DNA of 64,000 nucleotides from positions 1 to 64,000 of the forward strand of contig NZ_CP036313.1 in the NCBI RefSeq assembly GCF_004319545.1, written 5' to 3'. The position numbers and the translations under genes are program-made. Below the pieces are notes generated by a model. That model was not told the origin of the DNA. It did not search any database and saw only the letters and a program-made list of their open reading frames with translations. Position 1 is the stretch's first letter. Every line of letters begins with the position of its first letter. The stretch is from Desulfobacter hydrogenophilus. GTDB lineage: Bacteria > Desulfobacterota > Desulfobacteria > Desulfobacterales > Desulfobacteraceae. Of the stretch, positions 39,101-46,933 are shown piece after piece.

Positions 39101-39934
39101 CGCCATGCCGGCATGAACGGTCACATCACCAAGCCGATTGATCCGGAGGTACTCTACGCAACCCTGGCGGAATGGATCTCAGCCGCCACCCCTGAAGAGG
39201 AAACACCTGAAGAGGAAACACCTGAAGAGGAGACCGAATCAAAGGCGGAGACAACACAGCAGCCCACACCAGACAATAGCGGCGCTGTCGTCCCGCCTTC
39301 CCCGGATGAGAAGACGTTTCCAGCGTTTCTGGACGAATTTGATCTTCCTTCCGGGCTGAAGCGTCTCCAAGGAAACAAGGCCCTGTACCGCAAGCTGTTG
39401 ATCAATTTTGGCCATACCTATGCCCAGAGGGCCGACGAAATCCGACAGGCCCTGGATGCCGGGGACTACAGCAGCGCCCACAAACTGACGCATGAAATCA
39501 AGGGGGTTGCCGGCAACCTCTCGGCATCCCGGCTGCATACCGCAGCCACGGCGCTGGACCAGCTGGTCAAGCATGCGAACCCGCAGAATCCCCCCCCGGA
39601 GGATGCGCTCGCCACGGCTTTGACCACCTTGGAAAGTCGGATGGAAGATGCCCTTGGATCCGTCCTGCAGCTGTCGTCATTAACGACAGACTCCGAACCC
39701 GAAACCGCCCCGGAATCGGCGCAGCGACTGCCCCCGGACCTGGCCAAGGAGGCCGCTATACGGCTGCGGGAGGCTGCCGAAATGGGTGACGTGTCGGCAC
39801 TGACGGAAATTTGCGAGGAGATGGCCGCCCGGTCAAAGGACTTTACCCCCTATCTCGACAGAATTGCACAAATGACGGAAGACTTTGATTTTGAAGGGAT
39901 CATTGGTCTAGCCGATGATCTGGAAACTCGATGA
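36107..39934 (+). CDS. PocR-PAS-PAS hybrid histidine kinase with two receivers and HPt
   Basis: The protein is 1275 residues. A PocR ligand-sensing domain (about 30-200, with CSRCVESD) is followed by a coiled coil, two PAS domains (about 246-490), HisKA with H519 in MSHEIRTPMNAVM, and an HATPase domain. Receiver 1 has D810 (VVMDWKLPG), receiver 2 has D957 (LMDLQMPVMDG), and the C-terminal HPt has H1129 (THEIKG). A threefold PEEET repeat forms the linker before the HPt. The start is a TTG at 36107 with AGGAG 9 bases upstream. There are no transmembrane segments, so it is cytoplasmic. PocR domains bind small hydrocarbon ligands in known cases. The neighbouring receiver-phosphatase is its likely target. 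Confidence 0.93.
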   Translation: MKENENTNASKTETGQSDAKNDQVAVESEEFSLTEVLDIAQLTPVLENFGSVMGIASAIADLEGNILISARWQRICADFHRVDARTCSRCVESDTKLAANLKEGKPFSIYHCKNGLTDAASPIIIKGRHMANLFVGQFLTETPDRNYFKQQAHKFNFNVADYLRALDEIPIISQEKLLAILGFLTEFANIVACLGLERIKAKKAEQIARAQVKNAEKAKKKLLHYKAHLESLVKDRTERLEESENYTHLILQSMAEGVFVTDTKGRCTYANEAAQKMLGYEIKELVDQNVHDLFHHSNDDGSPHLREDCPIYWAYTQGITSFRRDEIFWRKDGSFFYTSYTSVPQRKSKTIMGSVVVFRDITARKKTEDALRKSEEHLKTILMTTNEGFFWVDNEARFLSLNDTMCKILKRPREDILGKTLFEFLNEENTTVLNEQLERRVTGQMGVYDLSFNLPNDSKVACLLHATPLYDENGVKKGSFAMVSDITYRKRMEEELILARDKAEAATQAKGEFLANMSHEIRTPMNAVMGMTHLALQTNLTPKQRDYLNKIQISANSLLGVINDILDFSKIEAGKMTMESIDFNLDEVLENLSTMIATKTVGKEGVEVLFNTGTDVPRQLMGDPMRLSQILVNLANNAIKFTERGEIVVSTKVLSRANHVTVLQFSVRDTGIGLTDEHMAQLFTAFSQADTSITRRYGGTGLGLSICQRLVKMMNGKIWVESTYGKGSTFYFTAAFQTVREARGVCHILPPELRDLKALVVDDNATSREIFQNMLESFSFNVTLAASAEEGLEEIEKSVGGRPYDIVVMDWKLPGIDGIEASKRIKKNSRLTDIPLIILVSAYGREEIMWQAEAAGLDGFLIKPISASVMFDTIMNALGKDGCIETPLAAEQEEKQVSDLLKCLKGARVLLAEDNEINQQVAMEILAAAEVTVTLAVNGQEAVDAVQTNYFDAVLMDLQMPVMDGYTATRTIRQDARFKDLPIIAMTAHAMAEDSEKSRHAGMNGHITKPIDPEVLYATLAEWISAATPEEETPEEETPEEETESKAETTQQPTPDNSGAVVPPSPDEKTFPAFLDEFDLPSGLKRLQGNKALYRKLLINFGHTYAQRADEIRQALDAGDYSSAHKLTHEIKGVAGNLSASRLHTAATALDQLVKHANPQNPPPEDALATALTTLESRMEDALGSVLQLSSLTTDSEPETAPESAQRLPPDLAKEAAIRLREAAEMGDVSALTEICEEMAARSKDFTPYLDRIAQMTEDFDFEGIIGLADDLETR

Positions 39935-40069
39935 TTAAATTTTTGTTAATTTGCCCAACGTCGGTGTTGGAAACAATTTTTAATCCTCAAAATATGTTGT
40001 ATATTCCTCCGGTTAAAAATTGTTTCCGCCTTGAATTTGAACAAATTTCCTAAAGACTTGATGATCGAG
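39927..40069. repeat. Palindromic element C1 after hybrid kinase
   Basis: This 143-bp element has terminal repeats CTCGATGATTAAA and CTTGATGATCGAG. The inner inverted pair GGAAACAATTTTTAA/TTAAAAATTGTTTCC surrounds ATATGTTGTATATTCC. The left end overlaps the last codons and TGA stop of the kinase gene. It is an inverted copy of C2 at 49925-50068. Confidence 0.87.
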
Positions 40070-40100
40070 GGAAAAAGAATCTGGAAAAGAAAGAGGAAAA

Positions 40101-42551
40101 ATGAAACCAACTGTTAATAAAATCTCGAAATCCGACTTAAAAACATCAATAGACTACCATCTGCGCTGCTCCCTTTGCAAAGAAACGCCGACAAAGGATT
40201 ACCGGGACCTCTTTTTGTCGACGGCCTTTTCCCTGCGGGACCGAATGGCGGAAAAAATTCTGCATACGGAGCAGCGATATCAGGCATCCCAAACTAAACG
40301 GGTATATTATCTATCTTTAGAATTCTTAATCGGCAGACTGATGGGCAATAATCTTCACAATCTCGGGATGTTTGATGTCTGCCGTGAATTCATGGCAGAG
40401 GCAGGCATCGACATCGAGGAGGTGCGTGAGCAGGAAAACGACCCTGGTCTTGGAAACGGCGGGCTCGGTCGTCTGGCGGCCTGTTTTCTTGATTCCATGG
40501 CAACGCTGGATATTGCCGGTTTCGGCTACGGGATCCACTATGAATACGGTCTCTTCAAGCAGGAGATCGATAACGGGTATCAGCGGGAAAAACCGGATAA
40601 CTGGCTGGCGGATCTTAACCCCTGGGAGTTCAAGCGGACCGATGAAAAATGTATCATCCCCATCAAGGGACGGATCGAACACTTTCAGGACCGTGATGGT
40701 GAGTACAATCCCATGTGGCTTGACTGGAATTTCATCGTGGGGATTCCCTTCGATATTCCCGTCGTCGGATACGGGGGGAAAACAGTGAACTGGTTGAGAC
40801 TATACGGCGCAGGTTCCTCTGCCGATTTTGACATCCAGATCTTCAATGAGGGTGATTACTTCCGGGCGGTGGAGCAGAAAGTCGAGTCTGAAACCATCAC
40901 CAAGATGCTTTATCCCCTTGACACGATCATGTCAGGAAGGGAGCTTCGCCTGGTGCAGGAATATTTTCTTGTGGCCTGCACCCTCAAGGACATCATTCGA
41001 CGTTATATGAAAAATAACGAAAATTTCGACCGCTTCCCTGATCAAGTCGCCATCCAGATGAACGACACCCATCCCTCTCTGGCAGTGGCTGAACTGATGC
41101 GGCTTTTAGTGGACGAATATGCACTGCCATGGGGGCACGCCTGGGAGATTACCCAACAGACCCTGGCCTATACCAACCATACGGTGCTGGCCGAAGCACT
41201 GGAAAAATGGCCCGCAGCCCTTCTCGAACGTATTATTCCCCGCCATCTACAGATCATTTATGAAATCAACCGTCAGTTTCTCGAAAAGATTGCCGCTCGT
41301 TATCCCAACGACGTCGACCTTCTCCAGCGTATGTCTCTCATCGAAGAGGGAGAGAGCAAGCAGGTCCGGATGGCCCACCTGGCACTGGTGGGGTCCCATT
41401 CCGTTAATGGGGTCTCCTCACTCCATACGGAGATTCTAAAGCAGGACAATTTTTCAGACTTTTACGCCCTGTGGCCGGAACGATTCGTCAATGTCACCAA
41501 CGGCATCACCCAGAGACGCTGGCTTCTGGGGGCCAATCCCCGACTGGCGGAACTGATCACCGACACTATCGGAGACTCCTGGATCACCGATTTAAGCCAA
41601 CTTCGACGTTTGGAACCCCATGCCGATCAGACGGTTTTCATGGATGAATTCCGTGACATCAAGCGGGCGAACAAGGAAGACTTGTCGAAAATCATCTCCG
41701 ACACCCTCTGGCTTTCCATCGACCCCGACAGCTTGTTCGATATTCACATCAAACGAATTCACGAATACAAACGCCAACTCCTGAAAATCATGCATATCGT
41801 ACATGAATATCTGCAGATCATCAGGGGGGAAAAAACACCCACGGTTGCCAAAACTTTTATTTTTGCCGGCAAGGCTGCGCCCGGATACTGGGTGGCCAAA
41901 CAGATAATCAAGCTGATTCACAATGTCGGGCAGGTCATCAATCAGGACAGACGGGTCCGGGATGCCCTGAAAGTAGTCTTTTTACCGGATTACAGCGTCT
42001 CTCTTGCTGAAAAGATCATTCCGGCGGCGGACTTAAGCGAACAGATTTCCATGGCCGGCCAGGAGGCGTCTGGAACAGGAAATATGAAATTCATGCTTAA
42101 CGGTGCTTTGACCGTGGGAACATTGGACGGTGCCAATGTCGAAATGCTCGAGGAAGCGGGCGCGGACAATATTTTTATCTTTGGATTGAAGGCGGAAGAG
42201 ATCACCGACATGATCAAAAAGAAAAACTACCACCCTGTGGAGTATTATCGCCTCTTTCCTGAAATCCGCAGGGTTTTGGACGCTTTTCGGGATAATACTT
42301 TTTGCCCTGACGAGCAGGGGATCTTTCAATGGATTTACCATCGGATGATGAATAATGAGGATTCCTATTTCCATCTGCCGGATTTTTCCCCTTATATCCA
42401 GGTGCAGGATCAAATAGAAGCGGAATACCTGGACCCGGTCAATTGGACGAAAAAAGCGATCCTAAACGTGGCACGGTCCGGAAAATTTTCCAGCGACAGG
42501 GCCATTTCCGATTATAACCGCTTAATCTGGAATAAAAACGCCCAGAGCTGA
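40101..42551 (+). CDS. glgP: Glycogen/starch phosphorylase
   Basis: The protein is 816 residues, typical for the family. It releases glucose 1-phosphate from the ends of alpha-glucans. It shows LGNGGLGRLAACFLDS and the pyridoxal phosphate lysine K663 in EASGTGNMKFMLNGALTVGT. It lies in the same orientation between the hybrid kinase and a STAS/anti-sigma pair, which suggests that glycogen use is part of the response controlled here. No other glycogen gene is present. Confidence 0.97.
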   Translation: MKPTVNKISKSDLKTSIDYHLRCSLCKETPTKDYRDLFLSTAFSLRDRMAEKILHTEQRYQASQTKRVYYLSLEFLIGRLMGNNLHNLGMFDVCREFMAEAGIDIEEVREQENDPGLGNGGLGRLAACFLDSMATLDIAGFGYGIHYEYGLFKQEIDNGYQREKPDNWLADLNPWEFKRTDEKCIIPIKGRIEHFQDRDGEYNPMWLDWNFIVGIPFDIPVVGYGGKTVNWLRLYGAGSSADFDIQIFNEGDYFRAVEQKVESETITKMLYPLDTIMSGRELRLVQEYFLVACTLKDIIRRYMKNNENFDRFPDQVAIQMNDTHPSLAVAELMRLLVDEYALPWGHAWEITQQTLAYTNHTVLAEALEKWPAALLERIIPRHLQIIYEINRQFLEKIAARYPNDVDLLQRMSLIEEGESKQVRMAHLALVGSHSVNGVSSLHTEILKQDNFSDFYALWPERFVNVTNGITQRRWLLGANPRLAELITDTIGDSWITDLSQLRRLEPHADQTVFMDEFRDIKRANKEDLSKIISDTLWLSIDPDSLFDIHIKRIHEYKRQLLKIMHIVHEYLQIIRGEKTPTVAKTFIFAGKAAPGYWVAKQIIKLIHNVGQVINQDRRVRDALKVVFLPDYSVSLAEKIIPAADLSEQISMAGQEASGTGNMKFMLNGALTVGTLDGANVEMLEEAGADNIFIFGLKAEEITDMIKKKNYHPVEYYRLFPEIRRVLDAFRDNTFCPDEQGIFQWIYHRMMNNEDSYFHLPDFSPYIQVQDQIEAEYLDPVNWTKKAILNVARSGKFSSDRAISDYNRLIWNKNAQS

Positions 42552-42729
42552 CCGCTATGAAAAGAAAACGTTTCAATGTGGGATCTGTAAAAATTAAATT
42601 AAAATATCTATATAACAGCCTTGGGCTGACTTGGTCTATCAATACCGAGGTTCAACCCACAACAAAGCATGAAAGTAATTCAGTCACTTATTGGAACTTT
42701 CATATAAAATAAATTTTAGGAAAAAAATT

Positions 42730-43074
42730 ATGCAACTGAAACATAACAATGTCGAGGATGTCCTGATCGTGAGACCGATGGAAAAAAGAATCGATGCGTC
42801 AACAGCTGGTGAATTCAAACAAAAAATGAACGAATGGATTGATTCGGGAAATCGGAGGATTGTGCTCAACCTTTCCGAAGTGGACTTTATCGACAGCAGC
42901 GGACTTGGCGCCATTATTTCGGGGTTCAAAAAAATCGGCAATAACGGCAATCTCGTGATCTGCGTCGTGAAGGAAAGCGTCATGAGCCTTTTTCGCCTGA
43001 CCCGCATGAATCGGGTATTTGATATCTATACCTCTGAAAATGAAGCCCTTGAGGCGCTTTCCGGGAAGGCATAA
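42730..43074 (+). CDS. STAS-domain anti-sigma factor antagonist
   Basis: The protein is 114 residues from the ATG at 42730; AGGA precedes it. The STAS domain contains NLSEVDFIDSSGLGAIISGF, where S56 or S57 is the phosphorylation site, as in SpoIIAA/RsbV. The phosphorylated form would be inactive and reactivated by the PP2C phosphatase at 34861. It is followed 4 bp later by its likely kinase. Confidence 0.93.
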   Translation: MQLKHNNVEDVLIVRPMEKRIDASTAGEFKQKMNEWIDSGNRRIVLNLSEVDFIDSSGLGAIISGFKKIGNNGNLVICVVKESVMSLFRLTRMNRVFDIYTSENEALEALSGKA

Positions 43075-43078
43075 AGAA

Positions 43079-43522
43079 ATGAAAGCAGCGAACATGATCC
43101 GGCTGATTATTGACAGCAGGCTTGAGAATGTTTCCCTGGTAGGGAGTGCCGTGCGTGGCATCGCCAACACCCTGTGCATAGACAGCACGACGAGTTACCA
43201 ATTAGAGCTGTGTGTCGTGGAAGCTGTGAACAACGATATAAAGCATGCCTATCATTGCCAGGCAGGGCATTCGGTGGAAATAGATGTCCTGCTTTATCCG
43301 GACCGGTTGGCCTTCAAGATTTACGACAAAGGAGAAAGCATGAGTCCTGCAAAGGTTGCGCCCTTCAGCTTCGATCCATCAAAGGTTGAAACCCTCCCTG
43401 AAGGAGGGATGGGGGTCTATATCCTGCACGCCCTGATGGACGAGGTCCATTATAAAACTATAAACGGACAAAACATTATGACTCTGGTCAAATATTTAAA
43501 AAACCATGAAAAACCCGGATAA
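43079..43522 (+). CDS. RsbW-like serine kinase / anti-sigma factor
   Basis: The protein is 147 residues from the ATG at 43079. The GHKL ATPase motifs are visible: N box in CVVEAVNNDIKHAYH, G1 in FKIYDKGESM and G2 in EGGMGVYIL. Members phosphorylate a STAS antagonist and sequester a sigma factor or another partner. No sigma factor gene lies nearby, so the final target is unknown. Confidence 0.9.
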   Translation: MKAANMIRLIIDSRLENVSLVGSAVRGIANTLCIDSTTSYQLELCVVEAVNNDIKHAYHCQAGHSVEIDVLLYPDRLAFKIYDKGESMSPAKVAPFSFDPSKVETLPEGGMGVYILHALMDEVHYKTINGQNIMTLVKYLKNHEKPG

Positions 43523-43909
43523 CCAATGATGTAGCGTAGTTCCAGATTTTTTAAAAAAATATCTGCCCGGGGCTCATTCAAACAATAACCTAATCGATTC
43601 ATTTCCCTGTTGATCTTCTTACGAATTGGGTGTCATTTGTGGAATACGAACGCCACGTTCAATTATTTACAGTGGGGTTATTTCCTTAATAGAACGGGGA
43701 AGTTATAATAACAACAAAAATGATATATGTAATCAAGTCTTTACAAATTTTGACAGATTGTGATAGTTTAGGAAACTTTCAGGCCGAATGCAGCCGACGC
43801 CCGATCCAACGTGGGTTTTCATGAATGGGCATTTGCCTTGCCTGGAAGCAAAATGACAACGGATACAACAATTTGTTCTTAATATTTAAGATTATTTGGA
43901 GGTGTTATT
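43523..43909. other. Intergenic region before zinc ribbon gene
   Basis: This 387-bp AT-rich stretch separates the signalling island from the respiratory island. TTTACA (43740-43745) with GATAGT 16 bases later is a weak promoter candidate. GGAGGT at 43898-43903 is the ribosome site of the next gene. No RNA gene or repeat was recognised. Confidence 0.4.
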
Positions 43910-44191
43910 TTGAAAAACGCCAATTGCCCTAAATGTGGTTCTGGTGAAGTCTATTCAGGCGCTGAGCTGATTGTGAAAGACGGACCGATCGCCAGTCTTC
44001 TGAAAGGTGGCCCTTTTGCCAGTAATTCAATTCCCATAAGCCTTTCAAGCATGGCTCCCATTGATAACTACGTTTGTGTTAACTGCGGTTATGTTGAACA
44101 TTATATCTCCGACCGATCCAAACTGAAAGAGATCGCAAAAAAATGGGATAAAGCCTCCGTAAACAAATCGGACAACGATTCTGACGAGTGA
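43910..44191 (+). CDS. Small zinc ribbon protein
   Basis: The protein is 93 residues with paired zinc-binding motifs NCPKCGSGEVY and YVCVNCGYVEHYI separated by about 45 residues. The charged C-terminal tail is rich in Lys and Asp. The start is TTG at 43910, 6 bases after GGAGGT. It overlaps the ubiB-like gene by 4 bp (GTGA), so the two are translationally coupled. The function is not known. Confidence 0.78.
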   Translation: MKNANCPKCGSGEVYSGAELIVKDGPIASLLKGGPFASNSIPISLSSMAPIDNYVCVNCGYVEHYISDRSKLKEIAKKWDKASVNKSDNDSDE

Positions 44192-45903
44192 TTGTTTTGA
44201 GACTCTGTCTGAACGTTAAGCTGTTCTGGCGGCTTGTGTGTATCCTCTGGGTCGTAGTCTGGTATGGCATCAAGGATGTGACCGGTCGTGTTACCAGGGT
44301 TGCGCCCAAGGCCCCTGGATCTCCAGAAAAGAACAGAAATGCTGCTGCAACCGAATTTCCGTCCCCCAGGATGATCCGCCTCTGCATGGAGCAGCTCGGT
44401 CCCAGCTTTATCAAGCTGGGCCAACTTTTGAGTACCCGAGATGATATTCTGCCTTTTGAATATGTAAATGAATTCAAAAGACTACAGGATCAGGTACAGC
44501 CTCTTCCCTTATCTGCGATTTCCAATGTAGTGGAAAGGGAATTAGGCAAACCCCTGACAGCCCTGTTTGATCGCTTCAATTCCGAATCCATTGCCGCAGC
44601 GTCCGTGGCCCAGGTTCACGAGGCCCGGCTTTTTTCAGGAGAGCGGGTTGCGGTCAAGGTGATTCGGCCTGATATCCTTCCCATTATTCGAAAAGACATC
44701 CGGCTGATGTATTATCTTGCCCGGATGATGGAGAATCGTTCTCAACGCGGCAGGATACTCGGTGTCGTGAATCTTGTCAAAGAATTTGAACGGACCATCT
44801 TCAACGAACTGGATATGTTTGCGGAAGCCGGTAATATTGAACGATTCAGAACTAATTTCAAGCATACGCGCGAAATGCATATCTGCAAAGTCTATCGTGA
44901 ATACACAAGCCGGTCAGTCCTGGTGATGGAGTATATCGATGGTATCAAGGTGGATCAGGTAGAGGCCATCAGAGCTGCCGGCATCGACCCCGGTGAGGTA
45001 GCACTTATAGGCCTTCGATCCTTCTCCCGCCAGCTCATGGAATTTGGCTTCTTTCACGCTGATCCCCACCCGGGAAATACTATTGTTATGGCAGATGGCC
45101 GGGTCAGCATTATCGACTTCGGGCTGATGGGTTACGTGGATGATGAAATGATGAAAGAACTTGCCAATATTTGCCTTGGGTTTGCAGACCACGATTATGA
45201 TTTGGTTATGGATGCCTTGAAAAAGATGGGTCTTTTGAACAAGAAACAGATTCGCCTCAAGGAATTCAAAGCCGACCTGAAGGATGTCAGTGAACCTTTT
45301 TATGGGCGTCCCCTCCCCTCCATCTCGGTCAAAGAGGTCTATGACAAGGTAATACAGATGGTGCTCAAGCACCGGATCACGATGCCAAGAAATCTCCTGC
45401 TGATTTTCAAGACCTTTGTTCAAAACGAAGCCATTGGGAAAAAACTTGGCAGCACGTCAAGCATTCTTCAAGTTGCCAGGCCATATGCCGAAAACCTGCT
45501 AAAGCAGAATTTAAAACCGGACCAACTCTTCAAACGATTCAATGCAGATGCCCGCAAAATGGCAGGCCATCTTCAATCCATGCCAGAAAGCATTAGCGAA
45601 ATGCTTGCCAATGCAGCAGCCAACAGCCTTTCCATGGAGATTCGACACACAACCTCCTCCAAAATACAACAAACCCTGGAAAAATTATTCAACCGGCTGA
45701 TTGTGGGGATTATAATCGCTTCTTCAACCATTGCGGCTGCCCTGATTCTTAATTCTTCCCAGAAGCTTTTCGACATTGATTTTGAGTTTGCCGGATTGCC
45801 CGAAATATCGCTCACCGGGCTTCTGGGTGTTACAGGATATGTCATCGCAACTTTTCTCGGACTTTGGTTGATAATTTCGATCCTTCGCTCAGGACGCTTG
45901 TAA
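44188..45903 (+). CDS. ubiB: UbiB/AarF/ABC1-family atypical kinase
   Basis: The protein is 571 residues. The UbiB core has FIKLGQLLSTRDDILP, the A-rich AAASVAQVHEARL loop, HADPHPGNTIV and IDFGLMGYVDDE. Two C-terminal transmembrane helices (about 508-527 and 545-565) anchor it. UbiB proteins are ATPases needed for quinone synthesis. It sits just upstream of a UbiE/MenG-like gene and a quinol-oxidising complex, which fits that role. The GTG start overlaps the previous stop. Confidence 0.9.
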   Translation: MIVLRLCLNVKLFWRLVCILWVVVWYGIKDVTGRVTRVAPKAPGSPEKNRNAAATEFPSPRMIRLCMEQLGPSFIKLGQLLSTRDDILPFEYVNEFKRLQDQVQPLPLSAISNVVERELGKPLTALFDRFNSESIAAASVAQVHEARLFSGERVAVKVIRPDILPIIRKDIRLMYYLARMMENRSQRGRILGVVNLVKEFERTIFNELDMFAEAGNIERFRTNFKHTREMHICKVYREYTSRSVLVMEYIDGIKVDQVEAIRAAGIDPGEVALIGLRSFSRQLMEFGFFHADPHPGNTIVMADGRVSIIDFGLMGYVDDEMMKELANICLGFADHDYDLVMDALKKMGLLNKKQIRLKEFKADLKDVSEPFYGRPLPSISVKEVYDKVIQMVLKHRITMPRNLLLIFKTFVQNEAIGKKLGSTSSILQVARPYAENLLKQNLKPDQLFKRFNADARKMAGHLQSMPESISEMLANAAANSLSMEIRHTTSSKIQQTLEKLFNRLIVGIIIASSTIAAALILNSSQKLFDIDFEFAGLPEISLTGLLGVTGYVIATFLGLWLIISILRSGRL

Positions 45904-46084
45904 CACCTAACACTTTCATGAATTGCCCTCCAAAAGGGTTGTCGCCTTGAGATGTCTTTTCCAAGGCCGCCATATTGGGATACAATCCAATGCCGGCAGA
46001 TAGACGATTTTTGAAAAGCACAAAAAATATTTTCATTTGTTACGGCAAATGCTATGACAACTATATTTTTAACATCTCTATCAA

Positions 46085-46897
46085 ATGGACCCGGACAAGA
46101 AAATGATCTTAGATATTGATAAATGGTGCAATCGAAAAAAACGACTCGAGCAGTTTGAAAGTCATGTATCAGAAACCCGGACAGCAACATTCGGGTTTAC
46201 CACCTATGCCGAATCAGAGAAGCGTCACCGGGTTAACCGGCATTTCAATTCCATTGCCACACAATACGACTTTATGAATACCATTTTGAGTTGCGGAATT
46301 CATTATGCATGGAAACGAAAGGCCGTTGAAACCCTCATGATCAAACCGAAGCAAAAAATTCTGGATGTCTGCGGCGGAACGGGTGATATAGCCAGGTTGT
46401 CCGCTTACAGAACAGGCAAAAACGGTATGTCGGTTGTGTATGATATGAACCGGAAAATGATCGAACAAGGGAAAAAAAAATCCATAAAAGGGGTAACCTT
46501 TGTTCAAGGCGATGCTGAATCCATCTCTTTTCCTGATGGTTCATTTGATGCGGTTTCCATCGGCTTTGGGATTCGAAACGTCACCCATCTTGAAACCGGT
46601 TTCAAGGAGATCTTCCGGGTGTTGAAAAAAGGCGGTGCCATGTGTTGCCTGGAATTTTCAAAACCTGACAACCCTTTCTTTAGATATTTTTATGATCTGT
46701 ATTCATTCAAAATAATGCCGTTGATAGGGGGACTCATCACCGGTTCAACAGAGGCTTACACGGCATTCCCGGAATCCATACGCGCGTTTCCACTCCCTGG
46801 GGAGTTAAGCTTGATTTTACAAAATATCGGTTTTAAAGATATCAAAATTACGAAGTTGACAAATGGCATCGCAGTGATTCATTCAGCAAGGAAATAA
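46085..46897 (+). CDS. UbiE/MenG-like quinone methyltransferase
   Basis: The protein is 270 residues. The SAM-binding motif is LDVCGGTGDIARL. FDAVSIGFGIRNVTH and GLITGSTEAYTAFPESIRAFP match UbiE/MenG. This enzyme C-methylates demethylmenaquinone or the ubiquinone precursor. The N-terminal 60 residues are longer than usual and no ribosome site is clear, so the true start may be the ATG at 46103 or later. The context favours menaquinone supply to the complex downstream. Confidence 0.82.
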   Translation: MDPDKKMILDIDKWCNRKKRLEQFESHVSETRTATFGFTTYAESEKRHRVNRHFNSIATQYDFMNTILSCGIHYAWKRKAVETLMIKPKQKILDVCGGTGDIARLSAYRTGKNGMSVVYDMNRKMIEQGKKKSIKGVTFVQGDAESISFPDGSFDAVSIGFGIRNVTHLETGFKEIFRVLKKGGAMCCLEFSKPDNPFFRYFYDLYSFKIMPLIGGLITGSTEAYTAFPESIRAFPLPGELSLILQNIGFKDIKITKLTNGIAVIHSARK

Positions 46898-46933
46898 AAA
46901 TAGATCAGCACCGTTTTAATAAAAGGACGCATA

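Noticed and set aside
39154-39405. Minus-strand frame with SSGVSSSGV repeats
   Set aside because: It is the complement of the PEEET repeat linker in the hybrid kinase and has no independent support.
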